Of a stretch of DNA of 64,000 bases, positions 8,937 to 17,626 are shown piece by piece (the first letter of the stretch is position 1; each line of letters begins with the position of its first letter). The position numbers and the translations under genes were made by a program. The DNA is from Novosphingobium sp. G106. Its GTDB lineage: Bacteria; Pseudomonadota; Alphaproteobacteria; Sphingomonadales; Sphingomonadaceae. The notes under the pieces are model-generated. The model was not told where the DNA came from, did not search any database, and saw nothing but the letters and a program-made list of their open reading frames with translations. The DNA is taken from NCBI RefSeq assembly GCF_019075875.1, contig NZ_JAHOOZ010000001.1, forward strand, positions 3,162,001 through 3,226,000, given 5' to 3'.

Positions 8937-9260
8937 TCAGATCTGCGTGGCCGGAATTTCTACGGAGGTCCCGTCCAACTCCGGCGTAACCATTACCTGA
9001 CAGCTCAACCTGCTGCTCGGGCGGATATCCAGCGCGCATTCAAGCATGTCACGTTCATCGTCGCTGGGCGGCGCGACGGCTGCAAAAGCGCTCTCGCTCA
9101 AGTAGCAGTGACACGTCGCGCAGGTGCACATGCCGCCGCAGTCAGCCATGATCCCGGGCACGCCATGGTCGAGCGCGGCGCGCATGAGAGACTGGCCCAC
9201 CTCGACGTCGACCTCATGCTTTGTTCCATCATTTTCGACAAAAGTTATTTTCACTGTCAA
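8937..9260 (-). CDS. Adrenodoxin/putidaredoxin-type 2Fe-2S ferredoxin
   Basis: This 107-residue ferredoxin carries the cluster cysteines in the adrenodoxin pattern: C41, C47 and C50 in ADCGGMCTCATC and C87 in SRLSCQVM. Such ferredoxins pass electrons to cytochromes P450 or to Rieske oxygenases. No P450 and no ferredoxin reductase are in the window; the only oxygenase of that kind is the Rieske protein at 37487-38833. It follows an SDR gene with a 10-bp gap and is probably the last gene of a PhyH, CMD-like, SDR, ferredoxin unit. Confidence 0.93.
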   Translation of the reverse strand: MTVKITFVENDGTKHEVDVEVGQSLMRAALDHGVPGIMADCGGMCTCATCHCYLSESAFAAVAPPSDDERDMLECALDIRPSSRLSCQVMVTPELDGTSVEIPATQI

Positions 9261-9270
9261 TCTTCCCTGG

Positions 9271-10053
9271 TCAGTTCACTGATTTCATCTGACCGCCATC
9301 CACCCGAATGTTCGCGCCAGTGATGAAGTTCGAGTGCATGCTCGCAAGCATGCAGATCGCGAAGCCGAGATCTTCCGGTTTGCCCATTGGAACCGTGCCA
9401 GCCGCGCCATCGGCCTGATATGACGTCCACGAGGCGTTTGATCCCCGGCCTGCGAAGGCCCGCTCAACGGCCGGAGTCAATATGCGCCCCGGTGTTACAG
9501 TGTTGGCCGTGACACCAGTGCCGGCCAAGGACCTTGCAAGGCTGACGCTCATATTGGTTATGGCTGCCTTGGCGGCGGCATAATCCGGCAACACAGCTAT
9601 GGGCTGGGTCGCGCTGGCGCTGCCGACCTGTATCAGCCTTCCCCACGCACGTTCCCGCATCCCGGGCAGATACCGGCGTATCAATCGAGCGGCGGCGACC
9701 ACGTTCTTCTGGTAGGTGCCGAGCCAGGTCGTCTCGTCGACATCCTCCCAGGCCACGGGCGGCCCCGCCCCGCCCCCAACATTGTTGACGAGTATGTCGA
9801 CGCCGTCCCACAGCGCTGCGACACCTTCGATGACGGAATTGGCTCCAACGTCGCTGGCAAGGTCCCCGATCACGACATGGGCGAGGCCTCCGGCCCGCTC
9901 TATATCCTCGGCAACACTCGCTGCTTTCTGCGCGTCCCGACCGTGAACGACGACCTCACAGCCTTCCGCTGCAAGCATTCGTGCTGATGCCGCGCCGATG
10001 CCGGAACTGCTGCCCGTGACCAAGGCTCGCTTACCCGCCAATCCCAGATCCAT
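9271..10053 (-). CDS. SDR-family oxidoreductase
   Basis: The start MDLGLAGKRALVTGSSSGIG gives 260 residues, with GGGAG about 11 bases upstream; the longer open frame to 10326 has no matching homology. The cofactor motif is TGSSSGIG, the NNVGG motif is present, the catalytic Ser is in VGSAS, and the YxxxK pair is in DYAAAKAAI. The C-terminus FITGANIRVDGGQMKSVN is typical of 3-ketoacyl-ACP-reductase-like SDRs. It would oxidise an alcohol or reduce a ketone with NAD(P)(H). It sits 10 bp before the ferredoxin gene. The substrate is unknown. Confidence 0.92.
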   Translation of the reverse strand: MDLGLAGKRALVTGSSSGIGAASARMLAAEGCEVVVHGRDAQKAASVAEDIERAGGLAHVVIGDLASDVGANSVIEGVAALWDGVDILVNNVGGGAGPPVAWEDVDETTWLGTYQKNVVAAARLIRRYLPGMRERAWGRLIQVGSASATQPIAVLPDYAAAKAAITNMSVSLARSLAGTGVTANTVTPGRILTPAVERAFAGRGSNASWTSYQADGAAGTVPMGKPEDLGFAICMLASMHSNFITGANIRVDGGQMKSVN

Positions 10054-10343
10054 AGCACCACTCCCGATTGCACGATTTGCGTCAGCCGTCCCCCGCATTG
10101 GGCCGCCGGGTACGGAGGCTGTTGGCAGTGCCGAGCATAGGAACCGGCCCGGAACTTGAGTAGTCCGCAGACCCGCGCTGCTGAACCATCGGCCGCGGGC
10201 CGGGTAGCCGCAGATCAATCCTGAGCACCGACGAATGGCGCGAGTGGCATAAGCCGGATCGCCGACGCCGAGGCGGGCGGCACCCTGATTTGGGCCCACT
10301 CCGCGCACTGGCTGATTGACGCTCACGCCTTGCGCCCGGCTGG

Positions 10344-10931
10344 TCAGGCCGGCTGCTTCTGGCTCTTCCAGAACCCTGCGCCGGCCGCGCCTTCAAGCGG
10401 CAGCTCGACGACCTCAGAAATCCGCAGCAACATCATGTAGTTGCCGATCACGAAAATCGTTTCGACGATCTGCCGTGGATCGTAGAAAGCCGCCACGGCC
10501 TTGAAGATCAAGTCGTCGACCCGCACCGATCTGACGACCTGCCGGGTGAAGGCAAGCAAGGCCTGCTCCCGGTCGGTGAACATCTGGTCGCTGTAACGCT
10601 CGTTCGCAATGGCATCGACCATCGCCTTGGGAATGCCCATGAATTCGGCGACCTCGCGGTGCTGGACGATTTCCCATTCTCCCCGCTCGAGATGAAGCAC
10701 CGCCAACGCGACGACTTCCCGCTCGCGCGGAGGAAGGGTGATTGAAGTCGCCATGGCCATATTCATGGCCTTGAGGTGGGGAGCCATGGTCTCGGCGAGC
10801 GCCATTAGCCTGGCCATGTTGGTCTGGGTGTGAGGACTGGCAAAGTATTCTGCGGCCTGCTCGGGGAGCATGTCTTTGGGTTCGCGAAGGGGTATCCTGG
10901 CAGTCGCGTTTATCGATTTGTCTTCCAACAT
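10344..10931 (-). CDS. Carboxymuconolactone decarboxylase / AhpD-like protein
   Basis: The ATG at 10931 gives 195 residues and is preceded by AAGGTAGAG; a GTG at 10955 is less likely. The core LPPREREVVALAVLHLERGE followed by WEIVQHREVAEFMGI matches the CMD domain, with the conserved Glu and His but no CxxC pair, so AhpD-type peroxidase chemistry is unlikely. CMD-like proteins of this kind are common in sphingomonad catabolic clusters and mostly have no assigned reaction. It lies between the PhyH gene (84 bp upstream) and an SDR. The 290 bp before the SDR hold no credible gene. Confidence 0.82.
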   Translation of the reverse strand: MLEDKSINATARIPLREPKDMLPEQAAEYFASPHTQTNMARLMALAETMAPHLKAMNMAMATSITLPPREREVVALAVLHLERGEWEIVQHREVAEFMGIPKAMVDAIANERYSDQMFTDREQALLAFTRQVVRSVRVDDLIFKAVAAFYDPRQIVETIFVIGNYMMLLRISEVVELPLEGAAGAGFWKSQKQPA

Positions 10932-11015
10932 GCTCACTCTACCTTGTGTTGGCACTCATTGCATTTCAGGACAGGTGCCGTTTGAGGCAGGCTTGTCAGG
11001 AACCTGGGATGCGTC

Positions 11016-12020
11016 TCAGTGCGGCGGCCGCACGACTGTCGCCAGGTCATCGTCATGCGCAATGATCACCGGCGATCCTGGCTTGTAATAGTCAACGATC
11101 TGTTCACCCGACAGCTTCTCTCCCATGTGGTTGCGCACATAGGTGTCAGGCTCAATCCGCAGCGGGGTGACGCCGGAGCCATCGCGAACTTCGACCCGGT
11201 CCGGCGCGATCGACTCGACTTCGCCGACGATCGGGCACTTGTCACGCTTTGCCATTACGCGATGATCGAGTGACAGGCGGAAGCGGTCGGAGACGTTGGA
11301 CAACCCGGTATGGGGGGTCCACAAGTTCATCAACAGCACGTCTCCTGCCTGGTAGGTCGTGCGGCGCCAGCAATCCGCAGGAAACTTCTCGACCGGAATC
11401 ATCGAGTTCGAGCCGTCGTCATCTTGCGGATGGAAATTGTTCTTGTCCGCAGCAAGACCCTCGGCACACATCAGTCCGCCGATATCCTCGTCGATCTCGG
11501 CCAGCGGAATCCAGCAAATGCGAAAGGGAATGCCCGGACTGTAGGGACCGTCCTGATGAATTCCGTCGAGGCGGCTTCGGGCCGGATCCTGTGACGGCGG
11601 GGTGGCACGGTATTCCACGGCCGGGACCCAGAACGGCTCATCCCCGAAAAGCCGCGTGAAGAAGTCGTTGATCGGCTTCTCGGCGACAAAGGCACGCCAC
11701 GGTTGCCGGACGACCAGCGGTTCCATGCGGAAGGGGTAGTTGGCGAGGCTCGCGCCGTTGTAGCGTACGCTGCGGTCCGTAGGCGCGGTGCCGACTGGAT
11801 CGATCACGCCCTGGAGCTCGAGCTCTTCGACGAAGGTGGCGCGGAGCCGACCGACGGCATCCTTGTCGAGGACGTCGCGGAAGAACCAATAGCCATCTTG
11901 CTCCCACGCCTCGTCCAAGGCAGCAAGATTGCCGATCAGGTGATTGTGGGTTTTCAGCTCCCGGGCCGAAGGTGCAGCCTTGGGGCTGACAATCCGTTCT
12001 ACGTCCGCCACTTCAGCCAT
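11016..12020 (-). CDS. Phytanoyl-CoA dioxygenase (PhyH)-family protein
   Basis: The 334-residue protein is a predicted Fe(II)/2-oxoglutarate oxygenase. The HxD pair is in LDGIHQDGPYSPG; the distal His is probably in TPHTGLSNVSD, followed by the 2-oxoglutarate Arg in RFRLSLDHR. The family hydroxylates acyl-CoA, steroid or other hydrophobic substrates. After the oxygenase core there is an extra segment of about 80 residues (EPDTYVRNHMGEKLSGEQIV), which resembles the tail of the paralogue at 31048-32031. It heads a minus-strand unit with the CMD-like, SDR and ferredoxin genes and is divergent from the GlxA-type regulator, with an inverted repeat between them. Confidence 0.88.
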   Translation of the reverse strand: MAEVADVERIVSPKAAPSARELKTHNHLIGNLAALDEAWEQDGYWFFRDVLDKDAVGRLRATFVEELELQGVIDPVGTAPTDRSVRYNGASLANYPFRMEPLVVRQPWRAFVAEKPINDFFTRLFGDEPFWVPAVEYRATPPSQDPARSRLDGIHQDGPYSPGIPFRICWIPLAEIDEDIGGLMCAEGLAADKNNFHPQDDDGSNSMIPVEKFPADCWRRTTYQAGDVLLMNLWTPHTGLSNVSDRFRLSLDHRVMAKRDKCPIVGEVESIAPDRVEVRDGSGVTPLRIEPDTYVRNHMGEKLSGEQIVDYYKPGSPVIIAHDDDLATVVRPPH

Positions 12021-12043
12021 ATCAACCTCTCACAGTGATTCTT

Positions 12044-12065
12044 TTGAATTCCACGCTGAATTCAA
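12044..12065. promoter_or_regulatory. TTGAATTC-6-GAATTCAA inverted repeat, putative operator
   Basis: Two perfect 8-bp arms with a 6-bp spacer lie between the divergent PhyH gene (start 12020) and the GlxA-like regulator (start 12131). The place is right for control of the PhyH operon, of the regulator itself, or both. Confidence 0.4.
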
Positions 12066-12130
12066 CACTTGCCGGCCGATGGAGCAAGGGGCATTCTTCT
12101 CGCCACCAGTGGGTGAATTTCACGAGGCTC

Positions 12131-13153
12131 ATGTCGACAATTGCCATAGTAGCGTCTCCGGGCACGTATCTTGCGAGCCTTGGTGCCATGCTTGACGCGC
12201 ATGCCAGGATGGGTGAGGCCTTTGTGGCGAACCCCGCACTTGGCAACTACGCCAGCATGCACACCAGTTTGCGCCTGACGTGCCCGCTCCCCGGTCCCCT
12301 CACCCTGTCGGGAGGCCGCCGAATGGGTCCAGACTGCCCGCTGTCCCAACTCGACGATGTTCGGCTGATTTACTTGCCATCCTTCCAGATCGTAGATCCG
12401 GACATGATCATCGACAATTTGCGCGGCATGGAAGCGTTCCATGCCTGGCTCAGGGCGCGAGGCGAAGACGGAGTGCTCATCGGCGCCTGCGGAGCCAGCG
12501 TATTTCATCTTGCGGTTGCCGGGCTCCTCGCGGACCGCCATGTCACGCTCCATCCCCGGCTGGTTACGACTTTCCGGAAACTTTTCCCGGCCGTGCCGGT
12601 CGATCATATCGATACGATGAGTGTTTCGGGCAGGATCATGACTTGTGGGCCGGATTCGGACAACCCGGCGCTGGTCTTGCGCCTGCTTGGCGAGGCCTTC
12701 TCGATCGCGGTCGCCCAGAGCCTGGCGCTTCGCGAGCCTTCTGGGAGACCAGGCCAACAGTCCGAATATGCGCTCGATCCGGTGGTGCTGCGCGCCCAGT
12801 TATGGATCCGCGAACGGTTTACCCGTACCTTCCGGATTGCCGATCTGGCAATGGAGCTCGGCGTCAGTCATCAAGCGTTGATACGCCGCTTCCGTGCCGC
12901 CGGCGCGGATACCCCGCGCGCCTTTGCCCAGCAGGTGCGGGTCGATTCCGCCGCCAGCATGCTGCTTGAGACGAACCGCTCGATTACGGAGATCGCCCAG
13001 TTGGTAGGCTATGCCGATGTGGCATCGTTTCGCCAGGTATTTATGGCTAAATTCGGCATGAACCCTTCAGCTTACCGCGCCAGCCGCCGAACCGGAGCCG
13101 CCCTCGGCACCGCGCGCTCCCGTACGGATCAAAGCTTTCCCATCGTGCCGTGA
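12131..13153 (+). CDS. GlxA-family AraC-type transcriptional regulator
   Basis: The start MSTIAIVASPGTYLASLGAM (340 residues) has CGAGG just upstream; a longer frame from 12035 would begin with a non-family sequence. Residues 1 to about 190 form a DJ-1/PfpI-like domain (VLIGACGASVFHLAVAGLLA holds the nucleophile-elbow-like Cys). The C-terminus has two AraC helix-turn-helices (FRIADLAMELGVSHQALIRR and ITEIAQLVGYADVASFRQVF). Such regulators activate neighbouring catabolic genes, here most likely the divergent PhyH operon. Its last 25 bp overlap the end of the convergent phosphotransferase gene. Confidence 0.92.
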   Translation: MSTIAIVASPGTYLASLGAMLDAHARMGEAFVANPALGNYASMHTSLRLTCPLPGPLTLSGGRRMGPDCPLSQLDDVRLIYLPSFQIVDPDMIIDNLRGMEAFHAWLRARGEDGVLIGACGASVFHLAVAGLLADRHVTLHPRLVTTFRKLFPAVPVDHIDTMSVSGRIMTCGPDSDNPALVLRLLGEAFSIAVAQSLALREPSGRPGQQSEYALDPVVLRAQLWIRERFTRTFRIADLAMELGVSHQALIRRFRAAGADTPRAFAQQVRVDSAASMLLETNRSITEIAQLVGYADVASFRQVFMAKFGMNPSAYRASRRTGAALGTARSRTDQSFPIVP

Positions 13154-14193
13154 TCAACCATCGCCCAGGCAAAACGGGTGGATATTATTCCGTTGAAATC
13201 CTCGGGCTGAAAAGTAGTCGAATTGGTTAGCCAGGCGACGAAGCCGTAGGCAAGGCAGATCAGGTAATCCTCCCATGCTTCGTCCCAACTGGGGGCTGGC
13301 CCTCCGGCCTTGGCCAGCTCGTCGAGATAGCCTCGCAGCAGATCGCGCTCGCTGTTCCGGCGCGTCTCCGTCGATAGCGCCGAAACCATGTAGTAGGTTA
13401 CGTCGTAGGCCCAGCCACTACGCCGGACACATTGCCAATCAAGCAATCCCGGTTGACCGCCCGCGGTGACGTAGCTGTTCCCAACGTGCGCATCTCCATG
13501 GATCATGCACAGCTGGCGCGGCTTCCTCGCCCAGTCGCTGACCTTCTGGATCGCGGCATGAAGTGCGGAAGGATTGAACATCTCGGGCGGATATTCTTTG
13601 GCGCGCGGCAAGGCGAGGTATTGTTCCAGGGTTGCCGGGGCTGCCATGTAGGTCAGGTAGCTGTCCGGCTCGCCGAAGTCCGCAAAGTTCGGCTGGATCC
13701 AGGGACGCGCCTCCAACCAGCCCGGCGCGGCCGTCGCCGCATGGGTCTTCGCGAGCATCGACAACATCGCGCTGACTTCATCGACCGAGACGTCCGACCT
13801 CGGGGTATTGAGCGTGGCGGTCGGCCCAAGGTCCTCGATCAGGACGACCCCTGACCCCGCGCGTTCATCGAAGATAGCCCCGTGATAGCGCGGGGCCGTG
13901 ACCGGTAAAATTGGTAGCAATTCTTGATAGACCCTCGGCTCGAGCGCATAGATGCCGTCGCTCGCAAGCATTGAACTGTGCGGCTCGTAACCGGCTTTCA
14001 TCCACACCACCGGCGGAGCTCCACCCGCTTGTTTGTAAGTGAGGACGAGCCGGGCCTTGGTCGCGGTGCCGTGGATCTCGCCTTCGATGGCTATGTCGGT
14101 AAGTTCGGCATCTGGATGAACTTGACGGAGGAGACCGCCGATGAACGCGGCGTCGATCTCGTCGAGACTGCTCGGTATCTGAATTGAAGTCAT
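13129..14193 (-). CDS. APH-like phosphotransferase (aminoglycoside/ecdysteroid-kinase type)
   Basis: The 354-residue protein has the kinase-like fold of the APH/choline-kinase group. The catalytic loop is MIHGDAHVGNSYV (HGDxHxxN) and the metal-binding Asp is in GLLDWQCVRR. The N-lobe VVLIEDLGPTATLNTPRSD is also typical. The group phosphorylates hydroxyl groups on small molecules, including sterols, and similar genes occur near acyl-CoA dehydrogenases in actinobacteria and sphingomonads. No clear resistance role is suggested here. It is transcribed toward the GlxA gene with a 25-bp convergent overlap. Confidence 0.85.
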   Translation of the reverse strand: MTSIQIPSSLDEIDAAFIGGLLRQVHPDAELTDIAIEGEIHGTATKARLVLTYKQAGGAPPVVWMKAGYEPHSSMLASDGIYALEPRVYQELLPILPVTAPRYHGAIFDERAGSGVVLIEDLGPTATLNTPRSDVSVDEVSAMLSMLAKTHAATAAPGWLEARPWIQPNFADFGEPDSYLTYMAAPATLEQYLALPRAKEYPPEMFNPSALHAAIQKVSDWARKPRQLCMIHGDAHVGNSYVTAGGQPGLLDWQCVRRSGWAYDVTYYMVSALSTETRRNSERDLLRGYLDELAKAGGPAPSWDEAWEDYLICLAYGFVAWLTNSTTFQPEDFNGIISTRFAWAMVDHGTMGKL

Positions 14194-14233
14194 GTTCGCC
14201 CCTCGGGTATCTGTTTGCGATCTGACACTCGGG

Positions 14234-14404
14234 TCATCCGCGCATCAATTGCAGCACCATCTTGCTTCCACCGCCCCCGGCGTCGCCGCACGCCGTGACT
14301 GCGATCCGCAGTTCGCCCGGGCCATGAACCGGCACGTTACGATCTATCTTTGCTAACACTTCTGGCCCGCCGTAGGCGGTAGTCGCAACAGCTTTCATCT
14401 TCAT
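14234..14404 (-). pseudogene. Remnant of a medium-chain (zinc-type) alcohol dehydrogenase / quinone reductase
   Basis: The 56-codon frame starts MKMKAVATTAYGGPEVL and continues HGPGELRIAVTACG, which matches the first 40 residues of MDR-family dehydrogenases. It then ends GSKMVLQLMRG, which resembles the last residues of the same family. The middle, some 270 codons, is absent. The most economical reading is an in-frame internal deletion of an MDR gene. It lies between the kinase and a VOC gene. Confidence 0.55.
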
Positions 14405-14427
14405 GCTCAGGGTTCGAGTTCGACAAA

Positions 14428-14964
14428 CTATCCAATCGTCCGCACCGGCTCGCTGCCATCCCAGCCCTGGCTGGCAGCATATGCCAGATCGTGGACTCCG
14501 CGGGCGGCGGGCAACAGGGCCTCCGCCAGCTCCAACAAGGGTGCGTCTGGTCGTCCTGTCTCGAAATAACAAAACCGTGCAATACCGCTCGCCGATTCCT
14601 GCACCATCGCCATGCCAAGTGCCAGCGCCCGCGCGCGGGCCGCGTCGTATGCTGCCAGATCGTCAAACCACGGGGACACATGCTGCATTCCCTCGCGGCC
14701 CGAGGAAAGAAATTCACGGTAAGAACTTGGGGCATCGTTATGCTGCTGGATCAACTCGATTTGCAGGTCGCCTGAAAAGGCAAAACAGAGCGTGACGACC
14801 GGAGGCAGGGATAGCCGCCCGCGATAGCGAAAATCGAGGAATTCGTACTCCCGCAAAACAAAAAAGGGGCCGACACCCATCACCCCGGTCCAGTAATTCA
14901 TGGCGGCGTCGGCATCCCGCACGACATGTCCGACCTGCCGGATGGGTCCAAAGTTGATGCTCAT
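14428..14964 (-). CDS. VOC-family (glyoxalase/bleomycin-resistance fold) protein
   Basis: The 178-residue protein starts MSINFGPIRQVGHVVRDADA, a standard beta-alpha-beta-beta-beta opening with a metal-ligand His. It continues NYWTGVMGVGPFFVLREYEF and GDLQIELIQQHNDAPS, with the acidic ligand region in IELIQQ. VOC enzymes include glyoxalases, extradiol dioxygenases and epimerases; the reaction here is not determinable. It follows an SDR with a 13-bp gap and precedes the MDR remnant. A run of six A inside the gene is in frame. Confidence 0.85.
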   Translation of the reverse strand: MSINFGPIRQVGHVVRDADAAMNYWTGVMGVGPFFVLREYEFLDFRYRGRLSLPPVVTLCFAFSGDLQIELIQQHNDAPSSYREFLSSGREGMQHVSPWFDDLAAYDAARARALALGMAMVQESASGIARFCYFETGRPDAPLLELAEALLPAARGVHDLAYAASQGWDGSEPVRTIG

Positions 14965-14977
14965 TCGCTTCGCCCGC

Positions 14978-15784
14978 TCATCCGACCAAATAGCCGCCGT
15001 CGACCGCCATGGTGTGCCCCGTCATGTAGCTTGACGCAGGTGAAACCAGGAACAGAATCGCGCTGGCCAGCTGGATCGGCTGGGCGGTTCCCAGCAGCAA
15101 CCGCCCCGGCATCATGATAGGCCCCTTCGGAACAAAGCCGGTGTCGTCGTTCTGCATTCCGCGCGCCCCCTCCGTATCGACCCCGCCGGGCATAACGGCG
15201 TTGACGCGAATGCCATCGGCGGCAAATTCCGCTGCCGTGCTCTGGGTCAGCCCGATCACGGCGCACTTCGATGCGTCGTAGTGCACGTTCCAATAGATCG
15301 TGGGATGGGCGGCCCCGACAGTCGAAATGTTCACGATGGCGCCGCCACGGGCCTTCCCCTGACGCTGCATGACCTTTATCGCCTCGCGCGTGCAAAGAAA
15401 CGAGCCGCGTGCATTGACGGCATGCATGATGTCCCAGTCGGCGACACTCATCGACATGAAATCGGCCTTCTTGCGATAGGCTGCGTTGTTCACGAGGATG
15501 TCGATGCCGCCAAAGTTCTCGACTGCCTGTGCTGTCATGGCCTGGACCTGGCCCTCGTCGGCAACATCGGCCTCGGCCGAGACAGCGTACCCACCTGCCG
15601 AAACGATGCTGGCGGCCACGATTTCTGCAGCGGCGAGGTTAATGTCGGACACGACGACCTTCGCGCCCGCGCTCGCCAGTAACTGGCATGTCGCCTTGCC
15701 GATTCCAGAGCCGCCGCCAGTCACGATCGCGACTTTATCGGGAACGGCGAACAGGCTGCGAAGTGTCGAATCCGATATAGGCAT
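14978..15784 (-). CDS. SDR-family oxidoreductase
   Basis: The 268-residue protein has the full classical SDR set: VTGGGSGIGKATCQ, NNAAYR, INVST-type Ser in VNISTVGAA, and YDASKCAVIG for the YxxxK pair. The C-terminus YMTGHTMAVDGGYLVG is typical. It probably interconverts an alcohol and a ketone on the degraded compound. It lies 24 bp downstream of a second, broken SDR and just before the VOC gene, so the three are likely one transcript. Confidence 0.92.
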   Translation of the reverse strand: MPISDSTLRSLFAVPDKVAIVTGGGSGIGKATCQLLASAGAKVVVSDINLAAAEIVAASIVSAGGYAVSAEADVADEGQVQAMTAQAVENFGGIDILVNNAAYRKKADFMSMSVADWDIMHAVNARGSFLCTREAIKVMQRQGKARGGAIVNISTVGAAHPTIYWNVHYDASKCAVIGLTQSTAAEFAADGIRVNAVMPGGVDTEGARGMQNDDTGFVPKGPIMMPGRLLLGTAQPIQLASAILFLVSPASSYMTGHTMAVDGGYLVG

Positions 15785-15808
15785 AACCGTCTTCTCCGCT
15801 AATGCGCG

Positions 15809-16592
15809 TCAGGCGACCTGGAAGCCGCCGTCCACGGCGAGCAGTTGCCCGCTGATGAAACTTCCACCCGGCCCTGCAAGCAGAAGCGCGGCTGCGATCA
15901 GGTCTTCCGACTTGCCATAGCCGCCGATGTGCCGTTCCGGATCCGCGCCAGGCCCAGTCCGCTTTTCGCTGGTGTCGATGATTTCGGTGATGATCGCCCC
16001 GGAAAGGATGGCGTTGGCATTGATTTTGTCGGCAGCCAGATCGAGTGCACAGTTGCGCGTGAACGCGTTGAGGCCTGCTCGAGAAGAAGAATATGCTCCG
16101 TTGCCATTCAGCACGGGGTGCATGCTGCCAATAGTCGTCACATTGATAATGCGCCCCCCCGCCAGCGAGGCGCATCAGCGGCACGGCTGCTTTGGTGGTG
16201 AGAAACGCGCTCTTGAGGTTGGTTGCCTGGACCCGATCCCATTCGTCCGGCTCGATCTCCAGCAGGTCACGGTTGTGATTGTCGACTACAGCATTGACCA
16301 GGACATCCAGCTTGCCGTGCTCTCGTGCCACTCGCTCAAACAATGCTTCCACGGCGGAAGCATCGCGCACATCGGCGACTACGCTTGCACTATTCCCTGC
16401 GGTGGTGGCGGCGTTGTTGAGCCGCTCGGCATGAACTTCATCATCGACAAACAAGACAGTCGCGCCGGCCGCCTGCAGTCCGGTCCCTATCGCACGGCCA
16501 TGCCCGACCGCCGCGCCCGTGACCAAGGCCACCTTGCCGTCGAGAGCAAACAGCTCATGAAGGAATCGACCGGGTTCCACTGATCTAGGCAT
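15809..16592 (-). pseudogene. SDR-family oxidoreductase, frameshifted in a G7 run and lacking the catalytic Lys
   Basis: The first part (MPRSVEPGRFLHELFALDGK, VTGAAVGHGRAIG) breaks after VPLMRLAG at a C7/G7 run (16154-16160). The second part resumes RIINVTTIGSMHP in another frame, and removing one G joins them. Apart from the shift, the active site is odd: the YxxxK pair reads AYSSSRAG, so Lys is Arg, and the usual NNAG motif reads VNAVVDN. The end GGSFISGQLLAVDGGFQVA is normal. The gene may be decaying, or may be an atypical SDR with an assembly error. Confidence 0.8.
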
Positions 16593-16744
16593 AAACTCTC
16601 CCCATTGCGCCGGTACGCTTCCGGTCATTTTCACGGCACGTTGTCGCAACTCCGCTGCGTCTGATCAGTCAGACAGTCGTATTCGGAACAATTCCAAAAT
16701 CGGAGCGAGTATCGCTGGAAAGAAGGCGAAGGCGCCGATCCACG

Positions 16745-17212
16745 TCACGGCCGGTCCTGCCAGCGAGTGGCGGGCGCCAGATAGACGATCATATGTGCGA
16801 TCTTGCCGTCCGCGTTCACCATCATCCGATCGATCGCGCTGAGTGTGTAATTGCCGTCTGCGGAATTGGACCACCGCCCTTTGTCATCCTGATGCATACG
16901 GGTCTCAAGCTCCATCACACAGACGCGGTGGGTGCGGTCTTCAGTAAAGCGGGCGGCGCGGACAGTTGGCGTGCTGGCGCCGAGAAAGGCAGAATAAAAG
17001 GCCTTGATCGGTGCTCTTCCCCGCAAAATACGGCCCTGTGGATTGTAGAACACGGCGTCGCCGGCGAACAGATTTCCCACTTCCTGGTACTTGCCCTGCT
17101 GGATTATCTGCACATATTGCGCAGCCACCTCACAGGCGGGACCAGCGTCCGCCGCGAAAGCAGATGAAGCCGGACTCAGCGCCAGGATCAGAGCCACAAT
17201 CAACCATTTCAT
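16745..17212 (-). CDS. Exported SnoaL-like protein
   Basis: The start MKWLIVALILALSPASSAFA gives 155 residues with a clear signal peptide cleaved near AFA-ADA; an in-frame start nine codons earlier would bury it. The mature part has a SnoaL-like outline: VAAQYVQIIQQGKYQEVGNL, AVFYNPQGRILRGRAPIKAF and TLSAIDRMMVNADGKIAHMI. A periplasmic NTF2-fold protein is less usual than the cytoplasmic ones nearby. It could bind or process a substrate before uptake, which is inference. A 414-bp gene-free stretch follows to the right. Confidence 0.72.
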   Translation of the reverse strand: MKWLIVALILALSPASSAFAADAGPACEVAAQYVQIIQQGKYQEVGNLFAGDAVFYNPQGRILRGRAPIKAFYSAFLGASTPTVRAARFTEDRTHRVCVMELETRMHQDDKGRWSNSADGNYTLSAIDRMMVNADGKIAHMIVYLAPATRWQDRP

Positions 17213-17626
17213 GACACTTCCTTGCTCACCGTTCGGCACAAAATTTGCAGTCAGAGTATCGTCGGCATAGACTGCGTTAACCTGTCAACGCGAAGGCGCG
17301 ACGCTACTTAAAAACGACCTCCAAGCGGACTAACTTGTGTACACGGTCGCCTTGCAGATATGCTCGCCCTCCTTGAGAGGCGCGCTCGAGCCGGCAACCC
17401 TGCCTTAAAACACCCCCGACTCCAAAAGCGCAAATTTTTGATCCATCATTCAAATATGCTTTGGAGACCGGCGTCAACGAAAATAGAGAGCGCGGCGTCG
17501 ATTCACCTCTCCGGACGACGAGCGGATTAATGGCACGCGAGAATTAGGACGCGGAAGTCGGGCCCGAACGACCGAAATTAAACGCGCGAGGCCGTGGGAA
17601 GCGCTCGACAGGCCCGTAGAGCAGGT
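17213..17626. other. Intergenic stretch without a recognised gene
   Basis: No frame here shows a family signature, a good ribosome site with a plausible protein, or a strong hairpin. It separates the exported SnoaL-like gene from the SDR at 17627 and probably carries the SnoaL gene promoter. Confidence 0.4.
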
